Positions 45,445 through 54,527 of a stretch of 64,000 nucleotides of DNA are shown here, piece by piece (the stretch's first letter is position 1; the number at the start of each line of letters is the position of its first letter). A program made the translations under genes and the position numbers. Origin of the DNA: Kineosporia succinea (lineage in GTDB: Bacteria; Actinomycetota; Actinomycetes; Actinomycetales; Kineosporiaceae); contig NZ_JAUSQZ010000001.1 of the NCBI RefSeq assembly GCF_030811555.1, positions 7,375,241 to 7,439,240 of the forward strand, written 5' to 3'. The notes beneath the pieces were generated by a model, which was not told the DNA's origin, ran no database searches, and saw only the letters and a list, made by a program, of their open reading frames with translations.

Positions 45445-46637
45445 CGGGCCACCTTCCTCAGCCGGGCCGTGCGCCTGCGGGCGAGCCGGGCGTTCCTCAG
45501 CCGCGGGTCGATGATCTCGTCGATCGAGAAGTTGATGAGCGACAGGCCCATGCCGAACAGGGCGATCATCAGGCCGGGCGGCACGAACCACCACCAGGCC
45601 CCCAGCGGCAGGGCGAACCCGTTCTGGGCGTAGAACAGCATCGTGCCCAGGGTGGACGAGTTCGAGGCCCCGAGACCGAGGAACGACAGGCCGGCCTCAC
45701 CGAGGATGGCCGCGATCACGGCGTAGACGAACTGGGAGGCCAGCACCGGCAGCAGGTTCGGCAGGATCTCGACCGCGATGACCCGCCACGGCCGTTCGCC
45801 GGACAGCTGCGCCGCGGCCACGTAGTCGCGGTTGCGCACCGAGAGGGTCTGCGCCCTGAGCACTCTCGCGGACGCGGCCCAGCTGGTCAGGGCGAGCACC
45901 AGGGCGATCGTCCACAGGCCCCGGCTCTCCGGCGGCACGAACCCGGAGATCACGATGACCAGCGGCAGACCCGGGATGACGAGGAAGACGTTGGACAGCA
46001 ACGAGAACGTCTCGTCGGCGAATCCACCGAGGTAGGCGCCGTAGATGCCGAAGAACGCCGAGAGGACCGTCGCCATCACGCCGACCAGCAGGCCGATCTG
46101 GAGCGAGCCGCGGGTGGCGAAGGCCAGTTGCGAGAGCACGTCCTGGCCGGTCTGGGTGGTGCCGAGCAGGTTCGTGCCGGTGGGTCCGGCCAGGCCGATG
46201 TCGTTGATCGCGTCGGGGTCACCGGCGAAGAACGGGCCGATCGCGCCGAACAGGGCGATGAGGCCGACCAGGGTGAGACCCAGTGCGAGCCAGCCGGTCA
46301 TGGTGGGCAGGAGCGAACGCCAGCCCCGTCTGCGGGGTGTGGCCGGGGGCACCGCGGCGGGAGTGGGCGGCGGTGAGGCGAGGGGCCCACCCGGGCCGGT
46401 GGGGCTGGTCGGGGCGGCGGGGGTCTCCCGCACGATCAGGTGCGCGTCGACGGTGGACGCGCCGGTCGGGCGGGCGGTTTCGTTCGCCACCGGGGCGGTT
46501 CCGTTCGCCACCGGAGTGGTTCCGGTCGGCGTCGGGGTGGTTCCGGTTGCCCTCGGGGCGTTTTCCATGGGCGTCGGGGTGTTTTCGGACTCCGCCGGGG
46601 TGGTTTCGGTGGAGTCGGACTTGTCGGAGATGCTCAT
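45441..46637 (-). CDS. ABC importer permease (OppC/DppC-type) with long N-terminal tail
   Basis: A 398-residue permease. The membrane core (about residues 115-385) has six helices and the EAA loop AQTLSVRNRDYVAAAQLSGE. Ahead of it lies about 105 residues of Thr/Pro/Ala-rich sequence with degenerate repeats (TGTTPTPTGTTPVANGTAPV), absent from ordinary DppC proteins. The tail is in frame behind AGGAGAACCGGG and ATG 46637, so I keep it. It ends at the ATPase start by ATGA. Confidence 0.92.
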   Translation of the reverse strand: MSISDKSDSTETTPAESENTPTPMENAPRATGTTPTPTGTTPVANGTAPVANETARPTGASTVDAHLIVRETPAAPTSPTGPGGPLASPPPTPAAVPPATPRRRGWRSLLPTMTGWLALGLTLVGLIALFGAIGPFFAGDPDAINDIGLAGPTGTNLLGTTQTGQDVLSQLAFATRGSLQIGLLVGVMATVLSAFFGIYGAYLGGFADETFSLLSNVFLVIPGLPLVIVISGFVPPESRGLWTIALVLALTSWAASARVLRAQTLSVRNRDYVAAAQLSGERPWRVIAVEILPNLLPVLASQFVYAVIAAILGEAGLSFLGLGASNSSTLGTMLFYAQNGFALPLGAWWWFVPPGLMIALFGMGLSLINFSIDEIIDPRLRNARLARRRTARLRKVAR

Positions 46638-46650
46638 CCCGGTTCTCCTC

Positions 46651-47640
46651 TCAGGCCCGGGCGCGGGTGCGCGGGTCGATCAGGCCGTACAGCAGGTCGA
46701 CGACCAGGTTGGCGCCGAGCACGGCCAGCGTGATGTAGAGGAAGATGCCCTGCATCAGGGCGTAGTCGTTGTTCTGCACGGCCGACAGCAGTTTCGAGCC
46801 GATGCCCGGGTAGGAGAACACCTGCTCGGTGACCACGGAGCCGGAGACCACGAAGCCGAGCGAGATCGCGAACCCGGCGATCGACGGCAGCACCGCGTTG
46901 CGGGCCGCGTAGTTGCGCATGATCGTGCGCTCCGGCAGGCCCTTGGCCCGGGCGGTGAGCACGTAGTCCTCGGACAGGGTGGAGACCATCATGTTGCGCA
47001 TGCCCAGCATCCAGCCGCCGAGCGAGGCCAGCACGATGGTGAGGGCCGGCACGAACCCGTAGCGGATGGTCGAGGAGATGAACGGCCCGTTGAGGCCCGG
47101 GCTGAGCACCACGTCGTAGCCGCCCTGCGAGGGGAACCAGCCGAGCACCCGGGCGAGCAGGTAGACCAGCACCAGCGCGAGCCAGAAGTACGGCACCGCG
47201 GCGAGAATCGTGGTGGCCGGCACGGCCGAGTCCAGCCAGGTGCCCGGCCGCCAGCCGACGATCGCCCCGAGCCCGATGCCCAGCACCGCGGCGATGATCG
47301 TGGCGATGCCGACCAGGGCGATGGTCCAGGGCATCGAGGTGGAGATGACGTCGGTGACCTTGCCCGGGAAGTACGTCACCGAGACCCCGAGGTCACCGTG
47401 CACCAGGTTGACGAGGTAGGTCCAGTACTGCTGCGGCAACGACTCGTCGGAGTCACCGCCGAGCAGGGCCGAGTAGGCCGCCCGGGACTCCGGGGTGACC
47501 GTGGCGCCCCGGGCCTGGAGCTTGGCCAGCAGGATGTCCACCGGATTGCCGGGCAGCAGGCGGGGAATCGCGAAGTTCAGGGTGACGGCCGCCCAGACGG
47601 CGACCGCGTAGAACAGGAGCTTGCGCAGGAGGTAGTTCAC
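46651..47640 (-). CDS. ABC importer permease (OppB/DppB-type)
   Basis: A 329-residue permease with six helices. The N-terminal MNYLLRKLLFYAVAVWAAV is typical of DppB; the EAA loop is DYVLTARAKGLPERTIMRNY. GTG 47640 was chosen because AAGGA lies about eight bases upstream. Thirteen base pairs separate it from the partner permease. It forms the channel with the OppC-type subunit. Confidence 0.95.
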   Translation of the reverse strand: MNYLLRKLLFYAVAVWAAVTLNFAIPRLLPGNPVDILLAKLQARGATVTPESRAAYSALLGGDSDESLPQQYWTYLVNLVHGDLGVSVTYFPGKVTDVISTSMPWTIALVGIATIIAAVLGIGLGAIVGWRPGTWLDSAVPATTILAAVPYFWLALVLVYLLARVLGWFPSQGGYDVVLSPGLNGPFISSTIRYGFVPALTIVLASLGGWMLGMRNMMVSTLSEDYVLTARAKGLPERTIMRNYAARNAVLPSIAGFAISLGFVVSGSVVTEQVFSYPGIGSKLLSAVQNNDYALMQGIFLYITLAVLGANLVVDLLYGLIDPRTRARA

Positions 47641-47723
47641 GGCACGGTCCTTCCGGACGGGGCACGGAGGGTCTGGGGAGGCGGGCCCGGGGAGTCCCGG
47701 GCCCGCCACGGTTCAGCGTCGGG

Positions 47724-49433
47724 TCAGGAGACCGGCTTGAGGCGCTTGATGATCGCGCCGAAGTCGTTCTTCGACCAGACCGCGGGCACGGCGTACAGGT
47801 CGTCCGCGCTCGGCCATCCGGTGAACTTCTTGACGTTCCACTCGCTGGTCGTGCCGCCGGTGAGGATCGGGATGTAGGGCATGTCCTCGACGATCGAGGT
47901 CTCGATCGTGTCCAGGTACGGCTGCCGGGCCGCGGTGTCGTCGAGGGCGTAGGTGCGCAGGGCCTTGATCGCCTCGTCGACGTCCGGGTCGGAGTAGCGG
48001 GACACGTTGTTGCCCGACGTCTTCCCGACCTTGGCGGTGCTCGTGCTGGAGAAGAAGTTGTTGTAGACGTAGTACGGGTCGGGCGCCGACCCCTGGTAGA
48101 GCGAGTCGATCGCCAGCTGGAACTTGCCGCCGGTCTTCTTCTCGGTCCACTCGTTCCACGACGACTGGGCCACCTTCAGATCGATCCCGGCCTCCTTGAG
48201 CTGCTGGGCCATCGTCTGCACGGCGGTGATGTAGTCGGTCCAGCCGGTCACGACCTCCACGGTCACCGACAGCTTCTCGCCGCCCTTGGCGTAGATGCCG
48301 TCACTGCCCTTGGCCCAGCCGGCTCCTTCCAGCTCCGAGGTGGCCGCCGCGACGTCCGGGGTCTCCGGCGCCACCGGCTGCTCGATCGAGGAGGAGATGA
48401 GCTGCTTCTGGTTCGACGTCAGCACGAAGGTCGGCGAGATCTCGCTCGAGGTGTTCTGGAAGGCCAGCGCGTTCAGCTGCTTCCGGTTCACCGCGTGGTA
48501 GATCGCGCGCCGCACGGCCGGGTCGGTCTGCGGCCCGGTGCAGCCCAGGTCCTTGTTCGCGCAGGTGAGCAGCGCGGTCTGGCTCTGGTTGACGGTCAGC
48601 GCGTCGTAGCCCGGGTAGGTCTCCTTGACCTTCTGGATGTTCGGCACCGGGCCGGTCTGCCAGTCGATGGTGCCGGCCGCCACGCCGTCCGCGCCCGCCG
48701 TGTTGCCCGACAGCGACAGGAACCGCACGGTCTTGATCGCCGGGACGTCACCCCAGTAGTCCTCGTTGGCGACGTAGGTGAAGGCCTGCGCCTTGAACTC
48801 GCCGAGCTTGAGAGGGCCGGTGCCGACCGGCTTCTCCATCACGTCGGTCTCGGGATCGACGTCCTTCCAGAGGTGCTCGGGCACCATGTAGGTGTTGCCC
48901 AGCACGTCCGGGGCCTGGGTGTAGGCCGGCTGCTTGAACGTGAACACGACGTGGGTGTCGTCGGCGGCCTCGGCCGTGCCGTCGTAACCGATCGAGTTCA
49001 GCGACGCGTGCTCGGTGAGGATGTCGAAGCTGAAGACCACGTCGTCGGCCGTGAAGGCCTCCCCGTCGGTCCATTTCACGCCCTCGCGCAGGGTCACCGT
49101 GAGCTCGGTGCCGTCGTCGTTCCAGGCGTAGTCGGTGCCCAGCAGCGGTTCCGGATCACCGGACCCGGCCTTGTTGATGAAGAAGAGCTGCTCGTAGATC
49201 GCCCCGCCACCACCGATCTGCGTCGGTGAGAACGGGTTGAAGTTGATCTGGTAGTCGCCGGACTGGCCGGTGTAGGCGACGAGCGTCGTGACGCCCCCAC
49301 CCCCACCGCTGCCCTCGCCACTGCTGCCCGAACAGCCGGCCACGAGGGTGCCGACCGCCACCAGACCTGCTGCCACTTTCAGGGCGTGACCCCGGTTCGT
49401 CCGGGAGCGAGCCCTCATCGCCGTAAGGAACAT
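47724..49433 (-). CDS. Solute-binding lipoprotein of the ABC importer (SBP family 5)
   Basis: A 569-residue extracellular binding protein. The signal ends in the lipobox LVAGC (Cys34), followed by a Gly/Ser-rich tether. Family-5 strings include VTLREGVKWTDGEAFTADDVVFSFD and RRAIYHAVNRKQLNALAF. ATG 49433 follows AAGGACCAAGG. First gene of the importer operon, driven by the promoter at 49504-49532 and probably repressed by the divergent ROK protein. Family-5 proteins mostly bind peptides, but several carry oligosaccharides, which suits the glycosidase neighbours. Confidence 0.95.
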   Translation of the reverse strand: MFLTAMRARSRTNRGHALKVAAGLVAVGTLVAGCSGSSGEGSGGGGGVTTLVAYTGQSGDYQINFNPFSPTQIGGGGAIYEQLFFINKAGSGDPEPLLGTDYAWNDDGTELTVTLREGVKWTDGEAFTADDVVFSFDILTEHASLNSIGYDGTAEAADDTHVVFTFKQPAYTQAPDVLGNTYMVPEHLWKDVDPETDVMEKPVGTGPLKLGEFKAQAFTYVANEDYWGDVPAIKTVRFLSLSGNTAGADGVAAGTIDWQTGPVPNIQKVKETYPGYDALTVNQSQTALLTCANKDLGCTGPQTDPAVRRAIYHAVNRKQLNALAFQNTSSEISPTFVLTSNQKQLISSSIEQPVAPETPDVAAATSELEGAGWAKGSDGIYAKGGEKLSVTVEVVTGWTDYITAVQTMAQQLKEAGIDLKVAQSSWNEWTEKKTGGKFQLAIDSLYQGSAPDPYYVYNNFFSSTSTAKVGKTSGNNVSRYSDPDVDEAIKALRTYALDDTAARQPYLDTIETSIVEDMPYIPILTGGTTSEWNVKKFTGWPSADDLYAVPAVWSKNDFGAIIKRLKPVS

Positions 49434-49503
49434 CCTTGGTCCTTCCCGTTCACCGCACGGTCGTGACCGGCGGCTCGTCTCCCGCGGCTCTGCGGTGGCG
49501 CAA

Positions 49504-49532
49504 TTCTTACTTTACTAAATTTAGTGTGTCAA
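49504..49532 (-). promoter_or_regulatory. Importer promoter with embedded ROK operator
   Basis: On the minus strand, TTGACA (49532-49527) is a perfect -35; TAAGAAT (49509-49503) follows after 17 bases and is a reasonable -10. The spacer contains the palindrome ACTAAATTTAGT (49514-49525), the most AT-rich spot in the locus. A repressor bound there would block polymerase. The ROK gene begins 87 bp away on the other strand. Confidence 0.75.
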
Positions 49533-49618
49533 TATAGGTCCGGGACGTAGCGACGACGCCGGTCACCGGCGTCGGTCGCGCCCCTGACCTGTCTCAATCC
49601 CCCTCCCGAGGGAGCACT

Positions 49619-50839
49619 TTGGCGACTCCGACCCTCGCCCTCGTCCTCGACCTGATCCGGACCTCCGGCCCCGTCAGCCGGGTCGAACTGGCCGAACGGG
49701 CCGGCGTGACCCCGGCGACGATCACCAACACGGTGCGCGACCTGCTGGCCGCCGGGCTGGTGCGCGAGACCGGCCGGCGTCCCGGAGCCGTCGGCTCGCC
49801 CCGGCGTCTGCTCGGCCTGGCCCCGGACGCCTGGTACGCCGTCGGCGTGCAGCTCTCCCGCAGCACCACGACCACCGTGGTCACCGACTTCGCGGGTGGG
49901 CAGCTGGCCGCGTCCCGCTCGCCCGGGGCCGGTGACGACCCGCCCCAGGTGACGCTGACGGCGCTGGCCGCCCACGTCGAGGAGCTGCTGACGACGGCCG
50001 GCGTGCCCCGCGACCGGGTGCTCGGGCTGGGCCTGGTCACCCACGGGCCGCAGGACCGCGAGCGCGGCATGATCCTCACCGCCCAGCCCACGATCGCCTG
50101 GCAGCGTTTCCCGTTGACCTCGACCCTGGCCGAACTGCTCGACCTGCCGGTGCTTCTCGAGAACGACGCGACGGCGGCGGCGGTGAGCGAACGGTGGACG
50201 GGGTCGGTCGGCGCGGAGTCGTTCGGTGTCGTCTGGGTGGGTGGGGGCATCGGCGGCGGGGTGGTGCTGGGCGGGGAGTCGTTCGGGGGTGCGACCGCGA
50301 ACCCGGTGGAGATCGGGCACGTGCCGCTGGATCCGGCGGCGAAGGTGTGCGCGTGCGGCAACCGGGGGTGCGCGGAGGTGACGGCCGGTCCGGCGGCGGT
50401 GGTCGGGCAGGCGGCGGCCGATCCGCGGGAGCGGGTGCGGCTGGGCCTGTCCGGGCGTCCGGAGGACACGCTGGTGGACTTCGAGCGGCTGGCGGTGGCC
50501 GCGGCGGACGGGGACGGGCGGGCGACGGCGCTGCTGCGAAAGTCCGCGGACCGTCTGGGAGATGCCGTGGTCACGCTGATGAACCTGTTCGACCTGGACA
50601 CCGTGGTGCTGTCCGGCCCGGCGCTGGTGACGGCCGGCCCGCTGTACGTGGAGGCGGCGACCCGGGCGGCCGGACGCGGGGCGCTGGCGCGGTTGCTGCG
50701 GCCGGTGCGGGTGATGGTGTCGCCCGACGCCGAGGTCGCCGCCGCCGTGGGCGGGGCCCTGGTGGTGCTGCGCTCGCCCCTGGTCCTCGCCGACCCGCTG
50801 GCCGACGTCGGGCGGAGGGCCTGGCCCCTGACCCACTGA
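49619..50839 (+). CDS. ROK-family transcriptional repressor
   Basis: A 406-residue ROK regulator. N-terminal winged helix: SRVELAERAGVTPATITNTV. The kinase-like domain keeps the zinc/structural motif CACGNRGCAE and the sugar-site context VEIGHVPLD. It should release DNA on binding a sugar or sugar phosphate. It starts with TTG (49619) after GAGGGAGC; ATG is not available nearby. Divergent from the importer operon and upstream of the alpha-galactosidase gene, it is the natural regulator of both. Confidence 0.9.
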   Translation: MATPTLALVLDLIRTSGPVSRVELAERAGVTPATITNTVRDLLAAGLVRETGRRPGAVGSPRRLLGLAPDAWYAVGVQLSRSTTTTVVTDFAGGQLAASRSPGAGDDPPQVTLTALAAHVEELLTTAGVPRDRVLGLGLVTHGPQDRERGMILTAQPTIAWQRFPLTSTLAELLDLPVLLENDATAAAVSERWTGSVGAESFGVVWVGGGIGGGVVLGGESFGGATANPVEIGHVPLDPAAKVCACGNRGCAEVTAGPAAVVGQAAADPRERVRLGLSGRPEDTLVDFERLAVAAADGDGRATALLRKSADRLGDAVVTLMNLFDLDTVVLSGPALVTAGPLYVEAATRAAGRGALARLLRPVRVMVSPDAEVAAAVGGALVVLRSPLVLADPLADVGRRAWPLTH

Positions 50840-50893
50840 GCACCCTGGCCGTCCCCTCCGGCGCCCGCCGGACCGAACCACACAAGGAGTTCC

Positions 50894-53104
50894 GTGACCA
50901 CCGAACCCGCCCCCACCGCCACCTGGACGACCGAGGCCGGGACGACCACCGGTGCAGGCGAGATCCCCACCGCCGAGGCGACCACGACGTCCTCCATCAG
51001 CCGGGACGGGGTCGCCGTGATCGTGCGGCACCCTGCCGACGGTGCCCCGGTCGTGCAGTACTGGGGTGCCGGGCTGGGGCCGCTCGACGCGGGCGACCTC
51101 GCTGCCCTCGTCGACGCCGACCACCGCCAGACGCCACCGGGGACGCTCGACGCGGCCTGGCGCCCGAGCCTGGTGCCGGCCGAACCGGACGGCTGGCCCG
51201 GGCGACCCGGGGTGCAGCTCGTACGTGACGGCGTGCCGCTGATCCCCCGCTGGCGCCGGGACAGTGTCACGGCCGGTGAGCACGAAATCGTCAGCCGCAT
51301 CGTCGATTCCGCCGCCGGCCTCCGTCTCACCACGCGCCTGCACCTGGAACCCGGCGGTTTGCTCGGGGTGCGGCACACCGTCACCAGTGACCACTCGGAT
51401 CTCGAGGTCCAGTGGGTCGAGCCGACGCTGCCGGTGCCGACGCGGGCGGACGACGTGCTCACCTTCTCCGGTCGCTGGACCCGCGAGAAGGCCCCGCGGA
51501 GAACGCCCTTGGGCCGTGGGTCGACGGCCCGTCAGACCCGGCGCGGGCGGCCGGGTCACGATCAGCCCTGGCTCCTGGCGCTCTCCGACGGGCCGGCCCG
51601 CAACCGCGACGGCGAGATCTGGGCCGTGCACCTGGCCTGGAGCGCCGACGTCACCTACCGCACCGACCGGCTGCCCGACCAGCCCACGCTGCTGGGGGCC
51701 GGTGAGCTGCTGCGGGCGGGCGAGATCCGGCTCGCCCCCGGTGACGAGTACTCCTCCCCCACGGCCTGGTTCGCCTGGTCGGACGCGGGGCTCGACGGGA
51801 TCGGCGCCCGCTTCCACACCTACCTGAGGTCACGGGAGAGGCATCCGCGGGCACCGCGTCCTCTCGTCCTGAACACCTGGGAGGCCGTGTACTTCGACCA
51901 CGACCCGGCGACCGTGGCCCGGCTGGCCGAGCGGGCCGCGGAGATCGGCGTGGAGCGGTTCGTGCTCGACGACGGCTGGTTCCCGGCCCGGCGCGACGAC
52001 ACCCGGGGCCTGGGCGACTGGTCGGTGGACCGCAGCGTGTGGCCGGACGGGCTGGAGCCGCTGGCGGGGCGGGTGCGGGAGCTCGGGATGCAGTTCGGTC
52101 TGTGGTTCGAGCCCGAGATGGTCAGCCTGGACTCCGATCTCGCGCGTGAGCACCCGGACTGGTTGCTGCACGACCCGGTTCAGGTTCCCTCCCCCGGAGG
52201 CCTGTCGTGGCGGACGCAGTACGTGCTGGACCTGGCGCGTCCCGAGGCGTACGCGTACCTGCTGGAGCGGATGGGCGCCCTGGTCGGCGGCCTCGGGCTG
52301 GCGTTCGTCAAGTGGGACCACAACCGTGACCTGGTCGACGCCCGGCACGACGGCCGGCCCGGGGTGCACGTGCAGACCGTGGCGGCTCTGCGGTTGATGG
52401 CCGAGCTGAAGGCCCGTTTCCCGGGTCTGGAGATCGAGTCGTGCTCGAGCGGTGGCGCGCGCTGTGACCTGGGTGTGCTCGAGGTCGCCGACCGGGTGTG
52501 GGCCAGCGACTCGAACGACGCGGTGGAACGTCAGGACATCCAGCGCTGGACCGAGCTGCTGCTGCCGCCCGAGCTGATCGGCGCGCACGCCGGGCCGCCG
52601 ACCGCGCACAGCTCGGGGCGCACCGTGGATCTGTCGTTCCGGCTGGCCACGAGTCTCACCGGCTCGGCGGGCTTCGAGTGGAACGTGCTCGAGTGCGACG
52701 AGGCCGAGGTCGCGCGGCTGCGGCGGTTCGCCGGGCTGTACCGCGAGCTGCGCCCGTTGCTGCACACGGGCACGGTGGTGCACTCCGACGTCCGGGATCC
52801 GGCGCTGCGGGTGCGGGGTGTGGTGGCCGAGGACCGGAGCGCCGGTGTGTGGACGGTGGCCACGGTCGCGTCGATGGAGGACGCGCGCCCGGAGCCGGTT
52901 CGCCTGCCCGGGCTGGACCCGCGGCGGCGTTACCGGGTGCGGGTGCGCGACGAGGTGGGCACGGCGAAGTGGGGCTGGGTCACGCCGCCGTGGCTGACGG
53001 CGGGTGAGGTGGTGCTGACCGGCCGGGTGCTCGAGCGGGTCGGGCTGCAGATCCCGGCGCTGTGGCCGCAGCAGGCGCTCGTGCTGCACGTGACGGCGGT
53101 GTAG
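50894..53104 (+). CDS. GH36 alpha-galactosidase
   Basis: A 736-residue GH36 enzyme. N-terminal beta-supersandwich domain, then the barrel with RFVLDDGWFPARRDD, nucleophile Asp in FVKWDHNRDL and acid/base Asp in VWASDSNDAVERQDIQRW. No signal peptide, so it removes alpha-galactose side groups from imported oligosaccharides. GTG 50894 follows AAGGAG by four bases. Upstream gap of 54 bp from the ROK gene suggests co-transcription. Confidence 0.95.
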   Translation: MTTEPAPTATWTTEAGTTTGAGEIPTAEATTTSSISRDGVAVIVRHPADGAPVVQYWGAGLGPLDAGDLAALVDADHRQTPPGTLDAAWRPSLVPAEPDGWPGRPGVQLVRDGVPLIPRWRRDSVTAGEHEIVSRIVDSAAGLRLTTRLHLEPGGLLGVRHTVTSDHSDLEVQWVEPTLPVPTRADDVLTFSGRWTREKAPRRTPLGRGSTARQTRRGRPGHDQPWLLALSDGPARNRDGEIWAVHLAWSADVTYRTDRLPDQPTLLGAGELLRAGEIRLAPGDEYSSPTAWFAWSDAGLDGIGARFHTYLRSRERHPRAPRPLVLNTWEAVYFDHDPATVARLAERAAEIGVERFVLDDGWFPARRDDTRGLGDWSVDRSVWPDGLEPLAGRVRELGMQFGLWFEPEMVSLDSDLAREHPDWLLHDPVQVPSPGGLSWRTQYVLDLARPEAYAYLLERMGALVGGLGLAFVKWDHNRDLVDARHDGRPGVHVQTVAALRLMAELKARFPGLEIESCSSGGARCDLGVLEVADRVWASDSNDAVERQDIQRWTELLLPPELIGAHAGPPTAHSSGRTVDLSFRLATSLTGSAGFEWNVLECDEAEVARLRRFAGLYRELRPLLHTGTVVHSDVRDPALRVRGVVAEDRSAGVWTVATVASMEDARPEPVRLPGLDPRRRYRVRVRDEVGTAKWGWVTPPWLTAGEVVLTGRVLERVGLQIPALWPQQALVLHVTAV

Positions 53105-53157
53105 CGGCGGTGTAGCGGCTGGGAGCGGCTGTAGCACGTGCCCAGAACGGAGCTTCT

Positions 53158-53175
53158 TGTCCCCCTTACGGGTGG
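53158..53175 (+). promoter_or_regulatory. 18-bp element shared by both GH26-like genes (copy 2)
   Basis: TGTCCCCCTTACGGGTGG, 116 bp before the start codon. It matches the element at 27972-27989 (minus strand) at 17 of 18 positions and at nearly the same distance, although the rest of the two leaders differs. Confidence 0.6.
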
Positions 53176-53226
53176 ATCACCGTCGTCGGGACGCCAGGTG
53201 ATCGCCGGGAGGGCCGAAGGGAGATG

Positions 53227-53259
53227 CGGAGGCGAGGACGCCGGTTCGTCCCGCCTCCG
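53227..53259 (+). terminator. Hairpin in the leader of the second GH26-like gene
   Basis: Stem CGGAGGCG-A-GGACG pairs with CGTCC-CGCCTCCG (13 bp, one bulged A, six-base loop), ending about 20 bp before the ribosome site. No T-run follows. It may terminate the alpha-galactosidase transcript or act as a leader structure for the GH26-like gene; I cannot separate these by eye. Confidence 0.45.
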
Positions 53260-53291
53260 TGGTCCCCCCGCGCCTGAGAAGGAGTTCTCCC

Positions 53292-54431
53292 ATGAGACGC
53301 GTCCACCCGGCCAGTGCTGTCGTCGCCGCCCTCGCGATATCGGGGGTGCTGCTCGCGGGCAACGCCTTCGCCAAGACCACCACGACGTCGGGCGGCGCCG
53401 TCAAGAACCCGACCCAGCAGCAGGCCCTGGACGCGAACACCACCGTCCGCAACTACATCCTCCAGCACCCGGACGCGCCGCTGCCCACACCGTCCACCAC
53501 CGCGTCCGCAAGCCCGACGAAGACCCCCACGGTGGCACCCACCACCCCCACCCCGGCCAGCACCTACGCCTCGGGGATGCCCTGGAGCGACGGCGGTTTC
53601 TTCGAGCACTCCTCGTCGAAGGCCACGAGCTTCGCCGCCTGGCGCGGCGCCCCGGTGGACAACGTCGGCGCCTACACCGACCGCGCGTCCTGGCCGGCCC
53701 AGCTGAACAACTGGTGGGCGGGCACCGTGCCCTCGACGTTCAGGGCCGAGCGCGACGACTTCGTGCTGTCGGTGCCGCTGTGGACGAACGACGGGGACAA
53801 GGGCACCGACCAGAACTGGAAGGACCTCGGTACCAGGATCGCCGCGGTGGACTCCAACGCCCTGGTGCGCCTGGGCTGGGAGATGAACTGCTGCTTCTCG
53901 CACGCCACCGATGCCAAGACCTGGACGGCCCAGTTCTCCCGTGCGGTCACGCTGATGCGCACCACCGCCCCGAAGCTGCAGATCGTGTTCAACCCGAACG
54001 AGGGCGGCGCCCAGAACGGGACCGTCGCCGCGATCGAAAGCCTCTACGTCAAGGGCAAGGTCGACGTCATCGCGCTCGACGCCTACGACTGGTACGAGCC
54101 GTTCACCACCGAGGCCGGCATCCAGTCGCACTTCACCAGGCCCTACGGCTGGAACTACTGGTACGACTTCGCCCGTGAGCGCGGCCTGACGTTCGGGCTG
54201 GGCGAGTTCAGCGTGTACTCGGGCTCGAGCGCGTCCGGCGGGGACAACCCGAAGTTCTTCGAGGCCGTGTACTCCTGGCTGGCCGCGAAGCAGAAGGCCG
54301 ATCCGGGCTCGATCCGTTTCGTGTCACTGTTCAACGCCAGTGCGGCGTACTGCGGGTGCTCGCTGTCGGACTCCGAGAACCCGAAGGCGGCGGCTGCTTA
54401 CAAGAGCCAGCTGGCGAAACTGCGCAAGTAG
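53292..54431 (+). CDS. Secreted GH26-like glycosidase with Thr/Pro linker
   Basis: A 379-residue exported protein: signal peptide (ASAVVAALAISGVLLAGNAFA), a linker rich in Thr, Pro and Ser, and the glycosidase domain beginning [14 protein letters not shown]. Candidate catalytic Glu residues lie in [13 protein letters not shown] and LGEFSVYSG. Conserved C-terminal Cys (AAYCGCSLS) may form a disulfide. Adjacent to the GH36 gene, it is the likely extracellular endo-acting enzyme of the mannan locus; GH26 enzymes are mainly beta-mannanases. ATG 53292 follows AAGGAG. Confidence 0.82.
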   Translation: MRRVHPASAVVAALAISGVLLAGNAFAKTTTTSGGAVKNPTQQQALDANTTVRNYILQHPDAPLPTPSTTASASPTKTPTVAPTTPTPASTYASGMPWSDGGFFEHSSSKATSFAAWRGAPVDNVGAYTDRASWPAQLNNWWAGTVPSTFRAERDDFVLSVPLWTNDGDKGTDQNWKDLGTRIAAVDSNALVRLGWEMNCCFSHATDAKTWTAQFSRAVTLMRTTAPKLQIVFNPNEGGAQNGTVAAIESLYVKGKVDVIALDAYDWYEPFTTEAGIQSHFTRPYGWNYWYDFARERGLTFGLGEFSVYSGSSASGGDNPKFFEAVYSWLAAKQKADPGSIRFVSLFNASAAYCGCSLSDSENPKAAAAYKSQLAKLRK

Positions 54432-54463
54432 CGGTGCTCCTGCGGACGCGTGGGGGAACGGCC

Positions 54464-54469
54464 TAGAAT
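54464..54469 (+). promoter_or_regulatory. -10 element TAGAAT before the P-loop kinase-like gene
   Basis: TAGAAT, four of six matches to TATAAT with the key T, A and T kept, lies about 58 bp before the start codon in the short gap after the GH26-like gene. No convincing -35 was seen. Confidence 0.4.
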
Positions 54470-54527
54470 CGGGCTTTTCCCCCACGTCGGCAGGCCGGCC
54501 GACGGCACCGTCACAGCGAGGTGACCC

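Noticed and set aside
49529-51817. 762-codon minus-strand open frame opposite the ROK and GH36 genes
   Set aside because: Both sense genes have complete catalytic or DNA-binding motifs; the antisense product is compositionally biased.
53105-53291. c-di-AMP (ydaO-type) or other known riboswitch before the second GH26-like gene
   Set aside because: The leader has a hairpin and an inverted GATCACC/GGTGATC pair, but I could not match the conserved core of any riboswitch class by eye.
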